DNA of 64,000 nt, from positions 7,798,084 through 7,862,083 of the forward strand of contig NC_087072.1 in assembly GCF_026151205.1 (NCBI RefSeq), in the 5' to 3' direction. The notes under the pieces are model-generated. The model saw only the letters and a program-made list of their open reading frames with translations, was not told the DNA's origin and ran no database searches. Below, piece after piece: positions 45,021-54,673 of this stretch; the stretch's first letter is position 1; each line of letters opens with the position of its first letter. A program made the translations under genes and the position numbers. Source of the stretch: Bolinopsis microptera. Lineage: Eukaryota > Ctenophora > Tentaculata > Lobata > Bolinopsidae.

Positions 45021-47807
45021 ATTACTTTAATCTTGTCCAAATAATAACGTTTCTCGGGTCAACTTTACGCTAGATAACTGCATTCTTTGCCAAGAGGTGG
45101 CAACCAAACAAAAAGTAAGTTAAGATTCCTGTACATATCCCGCTTCGCTTTTCAAAGATTTTGTATGCGAATAACTGCTTGAATTGCAGGAATTCTAATC
45201 AACTACATTCGCTATGTAACCGTCCAGTGTTAACATCGCAGTGTTAACATCGTACTGCATGGTCTAATTTATGTCCTCTTACTATTATGAGTTAATTGTG
45301 TTTGTTTCTAGGTTACCCTAGTGTTGAAATTATCGACAAGCTTCTTAAGAATGTCCATGATCGAGCATCTTGGGAAGACCAAAAGGTACTAGAGACATGC
45401 CAAATTCTCTGACAAATCTGACAAAACTGCCATTGACCTGCTATCCGGTTGGTATTATCGCCTCTGTTCCCTAAGTAAACGGTGCAAACGGCGATACCAA
45501 TAATCGATTGAGTCAGGTACGGTCTATGCTTTTGGTATAAAGTTTATGTAACGTATTTATTAAGCCACCATCTTTTGTCTGGATTCTGATTACCAATTAA
45601 GGCATTTAAAAATATACTGACTGAATTTTACAGCTGCATGGTACCTTTTGTTCTTTATATTTAATTTATGAAAGTTCATATTTTTGCATCCTGTCGCTGT
45701 CTGACAGTTGCAAACATAAATGCAAAACGCATGTTGACTATTTTATTTTCTCAGGAGAACCCTGTCAGCTAAATCGTGGTCCAGGAAAGCCTGCTAATAA
45801 AGATCCCCGCACACCTCTCCTGAACCTGATGAAGGGATACTTCATACTAACAAGATGTCAAGCATTGCCGCCTTCAGTGTTCAGGTCAGTTTTAGATTGA
45901 AGACTGCAGCACTTTTCGTTTTAAATTGGTAACAATTAAACTTGAGATGGTCGAGCCTCGAGGAGCAATGCTCATATTAGAAACAGACTGAAATAGAAGA
46001 ATAGAGTAGAATTTGAATTAAAATATCGTTAAACTGGTATTGTTTTAGAATGTGTACTCAACCGGACCGTATAATCAATATTAGGAAAGCCCTAGCAGAT
46101 TACTATATATTGTAAATTGATATAACTGACAAGTAGGTTTCAAATAATTTCTGTAAATTATTGTGATATTTACTCTTCAGATCGTAAATTCGGTTCCAGT
46201 ACTGTACTTTATGAAAGAGTGTGTTGACGTTAGTACGGATGCCACGGATACTGCTCGAAGATTGGCTAGACTTACTATCAAAGGAACTTAATGGAAAATT
46301 ATATACCAGGTCTGTTTAAAATCAGTTACAAGCGGGCCATTTATTTAGCAATAATCCTTTTCATTAAAGTTTAGATGGACATGGACATGTGAACTAACAT
46401 TCTTGTAATTATAAGCTATACCTGCAGCTAGTGTTAATAATTAATGAGCAGGGCTGAGTCGATATAAGTGCTGTGTTTAGTACTGCGGTTTTATGTTATG
46501 AAAAGGAAGCGAAGTTACATCGCATTACAAAATATTTGCTACCGTGAGAAATATTTTAAATCTTAATTTGTTGGTCTTATATATCACGATCGCGTAAAAG
46601 TAAACAATACCCCTTACTTACAAAGCTTCCCTTCTTATGATGTTCCAAACATGCTAAAATTAGAAGCTGCCTCTAAAATGTATATTATGTTAAAAGTTGG
46701 ATAATAACGGAGTTCCGGAGCACGTGATATAGAATATTCTACTACTCTCAACGATGAGAATATATAGGTACAATTGTTTGCTCAAAGTAAAATATGGTTG
46801 CACCGAATATTCTATAATATATAAAGCTACATGATATTTAGAACTCGTACATGAGTAATAATTATAAAGTACTAAAGCCTGTAGATTATATTGTGTTTGA
46901 CTTTGAAGCAGTAAGGACCAACTGAACCTCTCATCAATACTATAATTCAAAGAATTATTTCTGCTGTATAATGTATAATGTACGACCGCCCACGTGCAAA
47001 TTATGTAAACGAATACAAGTTGCGTAGAAACCATGGTAACGAGGGTTCTCATGTACAAACTACCCAGATAGTGCGGAAGTTGAGATGCTTTGCACGTGAC
47101 CGGTCCACGTGATATCTTGCACTAATGCAGGTCGTCTAATATGCGTGCTTGTTAATTAACTGTCATTCAGTCCACTGTATAACAGAATTATGGCAAGATT
47201 CTGATATCAAATCTTATGAATTCTACTATAAAATCGAACCGCAAAAGATGGTACCGACTACTGACTTTAAAATATCGAAATTTGTTCAGTAACGAAATTA
47301 ATCCACCTCATAAGACTGATTTAAGTTACCCAGGTTCGTGCTGGACTTCTCCGTGTCAACAATCTCCAACTCCGGTGTCCTGTTTTTCGTCCCGTAGTGC
47401 TAACGAAAAGAAAATGCTTCTCAAGTTCAACGACGAAAAGGTTCGCTGAAAACCGCATTAAACATTAAATGCTTGCTACTATGTATGGGTCCAAGTTACT
47501 GCGGACATAGTTCACTATGTGTTTACCGTGTTTGGGTGCCCATCATATTTTACAGATGGGGGCGATATTTTGAACGATTCTATTTTATATTCATCTATTG
47601 CTGTACTCTGTAAAATTTGAAAAGTATTTAATAATAAAAAAAAACATCATCTTTCCTATTAAAAGGACGGTTTGTTCCTGAATATAGTCTGTTCACTTTT
47701 CCAACCACTTCATCTTTCAGGTAACTGTCTATCACTAATCACTATATGCGAGGTAAACCTATGGAGTTGGCATGGAGGGCAGCATCAACGATGGGGTTAC
47801 ACATAGG
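45021..47807 (+). pseudogene. Chain of exon-like segments, probably decayed gene
   Basis: Five segments have an AG acceptor and GT donor: 45021-45114, 45312-45385, 45755-45884, 46181-46309, 47721-47807. Each has one protein-like frame: DNCILCQEVATKQK; YPSVEIIDKLLKNVHDRASW; KDPRTPLLNLMKGYFIL; NSVPVLYFMKECVDVSTDAT; MRGKPMELAWRAASTMGLHI. But the phases do not join, and several frames start with a stop just after the acceptor. CILCQ recalls the Cys pair of an uncharacterised domain common in cnidarian repeat-borne proteins. The likely readings are a decayed host gene or a decayed intron-bearing transposon gene. I do not recognise the family. Confidence 0.35.
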
Positions 47808-48703
47808 GTGAGTCCAAATTGTCTCCCTGTTTACGATCTTAACATTTAGTGATGAATATATTGGGGCCACAATAGTGTTACCCATACCACTGAGAAGTTG
47901 GACATTCTACTGCAATCAAGAGGAGCACAAAATATTATGCTACATTTCTCTATAACAGTGACACTTTGGTGCGAACTTATCTGGGGTTTGCTGCTCTCAT
48001 ATCTCCACAAGTACCCAATATGTCACTCGACCAATTTTGGACCGTTCTGACTACTTTTTCCATCTTAGAAAACCGAATTGAGGCTTCCCAGCACTCAAAT
48101 ACAGCCAATACTTCGATGTCCCCATGTTCCAAATTTATGGATTCATCTACTGCATGTTCGTGAGTTTAGGTGTACAGTGTACACTGCACTGTGCAATGTA
48201 TAGTGTAAATTGTATACTGGTAGTTGGATAATATCCGGTTGAAAGATACAAGGACAAATGGAACAGGAAGTTAGGTATGTAAAATTTTGGCGGGAACATT
48301 TGAGCATGAGGCATCTGGTTCGCAGTTGGGAAGAAGCTGCTGAATTTCGACTCTTGACCTGCTATTTTATTTGATTCTTTAGGGAAATTATTTCCGACTG
48401 AAAGTTTGCCTGCATCACTTTGAGTAGGTTCTGTACTGTATCTCTAAATCTAAAGAGGTTGAATGTTGAGAGTTGCCATGTCGGTCGTTTTTTCCGAAGG
48501 CTCGTTGGCAGCAGAAGTACCCTCAGTGCGCCTGTAAGATCCCCGATCTGGACGGCTCTCACCACCTGGATATTTGCCGTCCTTCTTCCGAGTATCTTTA
48601 TCTTTGGAGGGTTTAACACGCTTAGTTCCCACCAGATGAACAAGAGTGCATTGTTCTTTAAAACACTGCTTGTGTTGAACCGAGTTTTTGCTTTGGGTGG
48701 TAG
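47808..48703. other. Left flank of the long-inverted-repeat element
   Basis: The minus strand of 48362-48703 is open in two frames, one reading GTKRVKPSKDKDTRKKDG and ending MATLNIQPL, the other FRFRDTVQNLLKVMQANF then a stop at 48362. It may be part of a LINE ORF1-like or host exon that the element at 48710 interrupted. The other side at 52544-52801 is also open on the minus strand. Identity is not resolved. Confidence 0.35.
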
Positions 48704-48709
48704 AGCTGA

Positions 48710-49622
48710 AGTAGAATAATAGGGGTGTGTATAAGCAAGAAGATGGCTCGCAGGAGGTTGAACTACCGCTTCCGACCGGCATGTCATCCGTGACGTCATC
48801 CCACACGGCTTGAAGTGGTGTGACGTCATCTCACGTGGTGTAACGTGGTGCAATGCATCCTCAAATCCTGTCACATGATGTGACATCATCTCACGTGGTG
48901 TGACGTGGTTCATCTCACGTGGTATGTCATCACCTCACATACTGTCACGTGATGTGATCTCATCTCACGTGGTTACTGCTCTCTTGCTTGCACCAGGGGG
49001 ATAAATCATACCACGTGGTGTGACTCATCTCACGTGCTGTCTCATCACCTCACACACTGCCACATGGAGTGGTCTCATCTCACGTGGTATAGTGTCATCT
49101 CACATCATGACTCATGGCTTGACCCAGGTCATGTGACCCACACAGTTATCCTATCATTATACCTTAACGTATACAGCCTGTCACGTGATTAGTCACATGA
49201 TACCAGACATGTCCTAATATGGAATAATTCTAGTCTTATCGTCAATGTGCCTGGATCTTGTTTCAGTGCAAACACATTCAGCTTGACACGTGATTACATC
49301 AAATATTTGAATGTGATATAAGACTGCTATAACCCTTCAGATGTGCTGCAACCCCTATCTAACCACATAATTGCATCAATTATTAGAATGTTATATAATG
49401 CTGCTTGTACCCTTCAAATGTGTTTTAATTTTATCACGTGATTATATTTGTGTAATGCGAACTAGCAGGATTAGGTACCATATCCCTCCATATGACACAC
49501 CAGTGTAGCATGAATCTGCTTCTTACCCCCCCTCATATATATTTAAACCATGCATCTAGTCTCATAATTACATCAATTATACTAGGCTATATATTATTTT
49601 GTTTGTATCTAATTTTGTAATG
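48710..49622. repeat. Left 913-bp terminal inverted repeat
   Basis: Exact mirror of 51568-52480 as far as can be checked by eye. The outer 400 bp is packed with CTCACGTGG/CACGTGATG-type words: CACGTG palindromes alternate with GATGTCA and TGACGTCA words (about 48780-49110). The inner half is AT-rich and single-copy in appearance. The identical 69-residue frame seen at both ends is a by-product of the repeat, not evidence for a gene. Confidence 0.93.
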
Positions 49623-51567
49623 TTCAAATTCTATGTCAATTAGTCAGACGGAGATCATCTTCGAGATTTATCACTTTCTGAATTACCATTCATAACCAGT
49701 ACTCAGATAAAAAAGTCAGGTATCGAAAAGTTCAAGCAATTAATCATGTCCGTGTCGGTCCGTGGGGGGGCGAGGGGTACGGCTGCTCGGGACGAGAAGG
49801 TGAAACCTCGGGGTGTTCCTGTACGTGGTATTTTATCATAACTTTTGTTCGCTTTGTCACTTTGAAGGTGGGCTTAAAACCAGCGACTAGATGGAGTACC
49901 CCCAAATTGGAGGAGTACTACCACATGTTATGGGTATCATAACATTTGAGGGGTACCACAACAGAAAGAGTAAGGCTATTATTAGTAAAGTGGTAGAAGA
50001 GCGTGGCTAGTCACATTTATCAATCGGGGGTTAAATCTTAAAAGCATGCTTTCGGAGTAGATATGACGATTTCTAAGAAGAGGGAGCACGTTATACCCTA
50101 ATATGGGCATGTACGTATGTGAGAGTACACGTTCATCCTGGTATCTAGTATAAGTCACGCAGGTCCTGCGTCCCGATTGTTCCAATTATCATACAAACAG
50201 ATGGTTAGTTGACTGAAGATAAGGATACTCATACAGACACAGGAACAAACGATATTCTTTAACCAGGAGTAACATTAAGACAGGGACACTTTCATAATTC
50301 ATTTAAACTGCTGCAAGACTCGCAACGGGAATATTGTTTGATTTCCAAGAAAACCTCCTTTTTTCATTAGACGATTGGTGATTGAAGTGAATATTCGGCC
50401 AATGATCCTGGTTGAAGCAAAAACTGAAAATTCTCGGAAATCTTGGAAATTTTATGTCCCCGAAAGCTTAAAACCCTGAGAGGATTGTTATTTTTCGTAA
50501 ATTTCGAATTATACTATGTGACCCATGTAAAATCCAGATTGGATTTATGAGTCGCATAGTTGAAATGTTTTCTTGGGTAAATTTCTTTTTGGGTAATTAG
50601 ATCATGAATTAGACTATGTAAACTATGTATGTTAATTTTAAGGGGAGTTAATATTAAAAGTTACTTCAAAAGCACATTATTTTCCTTCTAATTTTTCCTT
50701 CTAACATTTTACCAGAATAATTCAAAGAAATTGTATATTGACTTTCATGACCAATGTTAAATATGTCATCACGATTCTTAGATAATTCTTGGGTATTGAA
50801 AAGTAAATCCTGTCTAAAGTGATGGAGTTTGTTTCATGTATTGTGTAGATTGTAGGGGTCATGGTTAGAACTCAGCCTTTTCAAGAGGTCACAAATCACA
50901 TTGTGATATGTAATATATACTATCGGACATAATTGTCACGAACCAAATTTTTCACGGATCAAATTTTTCACGGACATAATTATTCACGCTCACGACTGCC
51001 CAAAAATGTCCAACAAATTTTGAACATTTTTGGTGATTTTGTAATAAGTGTATTACTCTTTTTCTGAACTCTAGAATGTGACTGAAAAGTGATTATATTT
51101 GTCCTAGTTTACTATAAACTAATATAGTAATCGGCTATTACACATATCTATGCATATGTACTATGTAGGGATACACACACTAAAATTAATGGAAATAATT
51201 ACCGGGACACTTTATTATTCACGGACCTTAATGTCACAGATATTATTTTCACGGACTTAATTATTCACGCTAAGGTCGGTTGTTTCACCCCAATACATAC
51301 AGCTTGTCACGTGATTAGTCACATGATGCTTCATCTGGGTAAAGACTGCTAAATTCAGAATCTGGGTCTTGTTACAGCTGTACTCTCACTCTACGTCAGC
51401 CTCATATATTGAATAACACTCCTACATTACATGCAATTTTTCAGACATGGATTTGCTTGCTCAAAGTGACCACCACACAATCAGCATTAATCAAATGATT
51501 CTTTGTGAATTGCCCCGGGGAAATCAGTAGTCACCCTCACCCTCCGCCCCTCCGGGGCGGAGGGTGA
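49623..51567. other. Interior of the Polinton-like element
   Basis: No protein gene recognised. Two blocks of TTCACGGAC/TAATTATTCACGCT repeats lie at 50935-50990 and 51215-51270, bracketing 220 bp, possibly another inserted repeat. A copy of a TIR-internal segment (CTTGTCACGTGATTAGTCAC) recurs at about 51303-51322. A GC-rich perfect hairpin lies at 51538-51566. Confidence 0.6.
51538..51566. repeat. GC-rich 13-bp-arm hairpin at the inner TIR edge
   Basis: Arms CACCCTCCGCCCC (51538-51550) and GGGGCGGAGGGTG (51554-51566) are separated by TCC and lie directly inside the right TIR. It is far more GC-rich than its surroundings and would form a very stable stem. Confidence 0.9.
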
Positions 51568-52480
51568 CATTACAAAATTAGATACAAACAAAATAATATA
51601 TAGCCTAGTATAATTGATGTAATTATGAGACTAGATGCATGGTTTAAATATATATGAGGGGGGGTAAGAAGCAGATTCATGCTACACTGGTGTGTCATAT
51701 GGAGGGATATGGTACCTAATCCTGCTAGTTCGCATTACACAAATATAATCACGTGATAAAATTAAAACACATTTGAAGGGTACAAGCAGCATTATATAAC
51801 ATTCTAATAATTGATGCAATTATGTGGTTAGATAGGGGTTGCAGCACATCTGAAGGGTTATAGCAGTCTTATATCACATTCAAATATTTGATGTAATCAC
51901 GTGTCAAGCTGAATGTGTTTGCACTGAAACAAGATCCAGGCACATTGACGATAAGACTAGAATTATTCCATATTAGGACATGTCTGGTATCATGTGACTA
52001 ATCACGTGACAGGCTGTATACGTTAAGGTATAATGATAGGATAACTGTGTGGGTCACATGACCTGGGTCAAGCCATGAGTCATGATGTGAGATGACACTA
52101 TACCACGTGAGATGAGACCACTCCATGTGGCAGTGTGTGAGGTGATGAGACAGCACGTGAGATGAGTCACACCACGTGGTATGATTTATCCCCCTGGTGC
52201 AAGCAAGAGAGCAGTAACCACGTGAGATGAGATCACATCACGTGACAGTATGTGAGGTGATGACATACCACGTGAGATGAACCACGTCACACCACGTGAG
52301 ATGATGTCACATCATGTGACAGGATTTGAGGATGCATTGCACCACGTTACACCACGTGAGATGACGTCACACCACTTCAAGCCGTGTGGGATGACGTCAC
52401 GGATGACATGCCGGTCGGAAGCGGTAGTTCAACCTCCTGCGAGCCATCTTCTTGCTTATACACACCCCTATTATTCTACT
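51568..52480. repeat. Right 913-bp terminal inverted repeat
   Basis: Reverse complement of 48710-49622, with the same CACGTG-rich outer section (about 52080-52410). It ends CCCCTATTATTCTACT followed by the AGCTGA duplication. Confidence 0.93.
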
Positions 52481-52486
52481 AGCTGA

Positions 52487-52945
52487 CACCCTGAACCTAA
52501 AGTACAGCCCTCATTAGAATCAGTGCTGAAACGTGTAAACTTTTTACAGCGGCTTAGGATGAAGCTTGCTGTATGTAGTTTTACCCTGGTGGAGAGTCCG
52601 TCCACTTATTCCGTGAGGGCATATCCCCATTGTGTAGTCAACACATCCGTTGCTTGTTGCTGCATGATGCATCCAGTTTCTTAGATAGTTCATCTGCGTC
52701 GATATCCATCTGTTTATTTTCATTAGGATCGGAGTTGCCGTCTGTGTCCACCAGCTGTTGAGATCCTCTCTGTCCTTCGATGGTTTAAAAAAAGCAGACA
52801 TGAATTAAAACCGATAATTCACGTTTCAGTATATATACCAGAAGTGTGGTTGTATATAAACAGCTGATAAACTCTCGTACTTGTGATTGTATGTCTCGCT
52901 TCACCTTATTGCATGCTCGGCTCACAATTTAGCAACAAATAACTG
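52487..52945 (-). other. Right flank, unidentified open minus frame
   Basis: The minus strand 52801-52544 is open as MSAFFKPSKDREDLNSWW…, and an overlapping frame reads MDIDADELSKKLDASCSNKQ. The latter is acidic and protein-like and may belong with the LINE remnant just upstream on this strand, or with the sequence at 48362-48703 that was contiguous with it before the Polinton-like insertion. Confidence 0.3.
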
Positions 52946-52949
52946 ATAA

Positions 52950-53260
52950 GCGAGCACTTAAGAATACAACCAAACAAATGTGTAATGAATTTGGTTTTCC
53001 TTTCATTCATTCTAAGTTCCACTGTAGTGGTAACTCTTTCAACCTCTTGCATCAGCTTCTCTGCCTCTTTTACAGAATTCGCTATAAGAGCAATGTCATC
53101 TGCAAAAACTGTGTCCGATATATTCTCCGCCTTAACTCTCCCACTCCTATAAGGCTTTATGGTAAATCATATTTCAGGGTGCTTGCTTAAGGCTTGTCTC
53201 CTGCAATAGTCGAGGGCTATTACAATGAACAGCTACGGTGCTAAGATCTGCAAGATCTCA
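52950..53260 (-). pseudogene. L1-like LINE reverse transcriptase remnant
   Basis: The minus strand reads ALDYCRRQALSKHPEI, then (after a break) PYRSGRVKAENISDT, the RT active site VFADDIALIANSVKEAEKL, and VTTTVELRMNERKTKFITH. The order (DY..R.A, R.SGR, FADDIAL, AE.L...V......L..N..KTK) is that of L1-like RT fingers and palm. Only about 100 residues remain, with at least one break. It lies within 0.5 kb of the right end of the Polinton-like element. Confidence 0.82.
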
Positions 53261-53264
53261 AAGT

Positions 53265-54230
53265 GGTCGTTACTTGACTTACTCTTAGTTGTAAAATGTA
53301 AACAATCGATTTGTAGTTGAACTTCTACTAAATCGTTCATCAACGCAGGGTGCTAGCGCCAACTTGGGGCCTAAGCCCCTCAAGTCCGGAAGCCCCTCAA
53401 AAGTTCGGTCAGAGGCCCTAGTTTGCAATGTACCAAATCAAATTTCACAAAATAACCAGGGTGAGTTAACATCTGTTTCAACTAGCAAATTTTCGGCAGT
53501 TTTCGTGCTAAAAAGACACAATTTTCAACAACCAAAAATCAAATTAATATTTCGCGCGTCCGCGCGCGCACACTGCACCACCACGTAATCCATTATACAA
53601 TTTTATCATGTAATTATTTGAGAACTTAGGCCTTTGTTTGGCTGGTGTGAAAAGGTGTACCCCGCCCCAAGGACGTCCGGATTTTCAGAAACCACCCCTC
53701 CCCCCTCGGCATCCCCCTGTCCGAAATTCCAAATCCAACCCCTCTATATCATATATGCAAGACGTACTAAGTAGATGGCTGATGGCCCCATAGATATATA
53801 ATTGTGATCATAAATTAACAGAGTTTAATATTTCAGGACCCGATCGACGATATATAAAGTGAAGAGTTACAAGTTCTACAAGACTTATCTGTTCACCGGT
53901 TTATCAACTCATGATTTGGAGAAACTTAATTCATGAACTCGAGACTCTAAGTTACTGAGTTATATTATTATTTCGTGTATTGCCGGGAAGGCTGTTAATT
54001 TAGGATAGAGTTTTTGTGGCACTTATCTCAGTTTGTTCTTTTGTAGTTGTTCTCACACAGCTGAGTAAAAGTTTTAAAACTTGAGAGCAGTGTTTATAAT
54101 TCAATTTATTATTAATTAGAATTAATTGGAGCATGGAACAACTACACCCTTTGAAGCCTGGAAAATACGGTAGATCTAGTTAAGACTCAACAGTCAATAC
54201 ATGCTATGTGGGGGAGAAGATGGACGAACT
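53265..54230. other. Intergenic, no gene recognised
   Basis: Contains a patch 53340-53590 with CGCGCG words and a 74-aa frame without a motif. No transposon ends are visible. Confidence 0.45.
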
Positions 54231-54239
54231 TTTTCAAAA

Positions 54240-54325
54240 AGTAAAAAAAGAGATGACTGCCGGTATTGAACCGTGCACCTTACCCATCGGGCATTCTTAA
54301 ATTAGTCACTTGTGCTAATCTAGCT
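54240..54325 (-). repeat. tRNA-like (SINE head or decayed tRNA) sequence
   Basis: On the minus strand, AGCTAGATTAGCACAAGTGA resembles a pol III A box (TAGCACAAGTG) and GGTTCAATACC about 45 bases further on matches the B box, followed by CGGCAGTCATC and a TTTTTTT terminator-like run. The long stretch between them would fit a tRNA with a long variable arm (Leu/Ser type). The acceptor stem does not pair and the T stem is poor, so this is not called as a functional tRNA. Confidence 0.45.
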
Positions 54326-54574
54326 TTTGAGTTTCAAGATCTTGTTTGGTATTTATAATAATAATATGTCATGACTAAAAGTGCGAGATCTCTTTTAAAG
54401 ATTTCATCTGTGTTTGATGTTTACAACTGTCCAATGTTTTTAAGGTATTAAAAACGAAGCCGCGAATTAGTATCAACATTGCCAAGTTTAAATTTGCAAA
54501 GCTAGTCTTAACTGTCGTTGTTAGTTAAATTTTAAAATATTTGGTTAGTTAAATTTTGATGTTATACTTACTCC

Positions 54575-54673
54575 TTACTGTCACCAAGATGCAGTTAGAC
54601 CTAACCAGAAAGGCCCAACGCAGAGTTAGGCCTAAAGTAGGCGTTAGGCTTAACTGCATTTTGGTGACAGTTA
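54575..54673. mobile_element. 93-bp PIF/Harbinger-type MITE
   Basis: The element is 54578-54670 with termini CTGTCACCAAGATGCAGTTA at the left and the mirror CTGTCACCAAAATGCAGTTA at the right, then CCTAAC on both arms. It is bounded by TTA on both sides, the usual Harbinger duplication. It consists almost entirely of inverted arms with a short loop. Confidence 0.8.

Larger units (their letters stand above)
48704..52486. mobile_element. Non-autonomous Polinton/Maverick-like element with 913-bp TIRs
   Basis: The element is 48710-52480 (3771 bp) with perfect 6-bp target duplications AGCTGA at 48704-48709 and 52481-52486. It begins AGTAGAATAATAGGGG and ends with the complement. AGT…ACT termini, a 6-bp duplication and TIRs of several hundred base pairs are the hallmark combination of Polintons. 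The arms 48710-49622 and 51568-52480 look identical by eye, so the copy is young or its arms have been homogenised. The interior of about 1.95 kb has no recognisable Polinton protein genes (no polymerase B, integrase or capsid frames), so it is a short, gene-less fossil that depended on a full element. The family call is inferred from the ends alone. Confidence 0.72.

Noticed and set aside
48362-48913. 183-aa minus frame, and its 69-aa twin at 52277-52486
   Set aside because: The shared part is the inverted terminal repeat of the Polinton-like element; the frame runs across the element boundary into unrelated flank.
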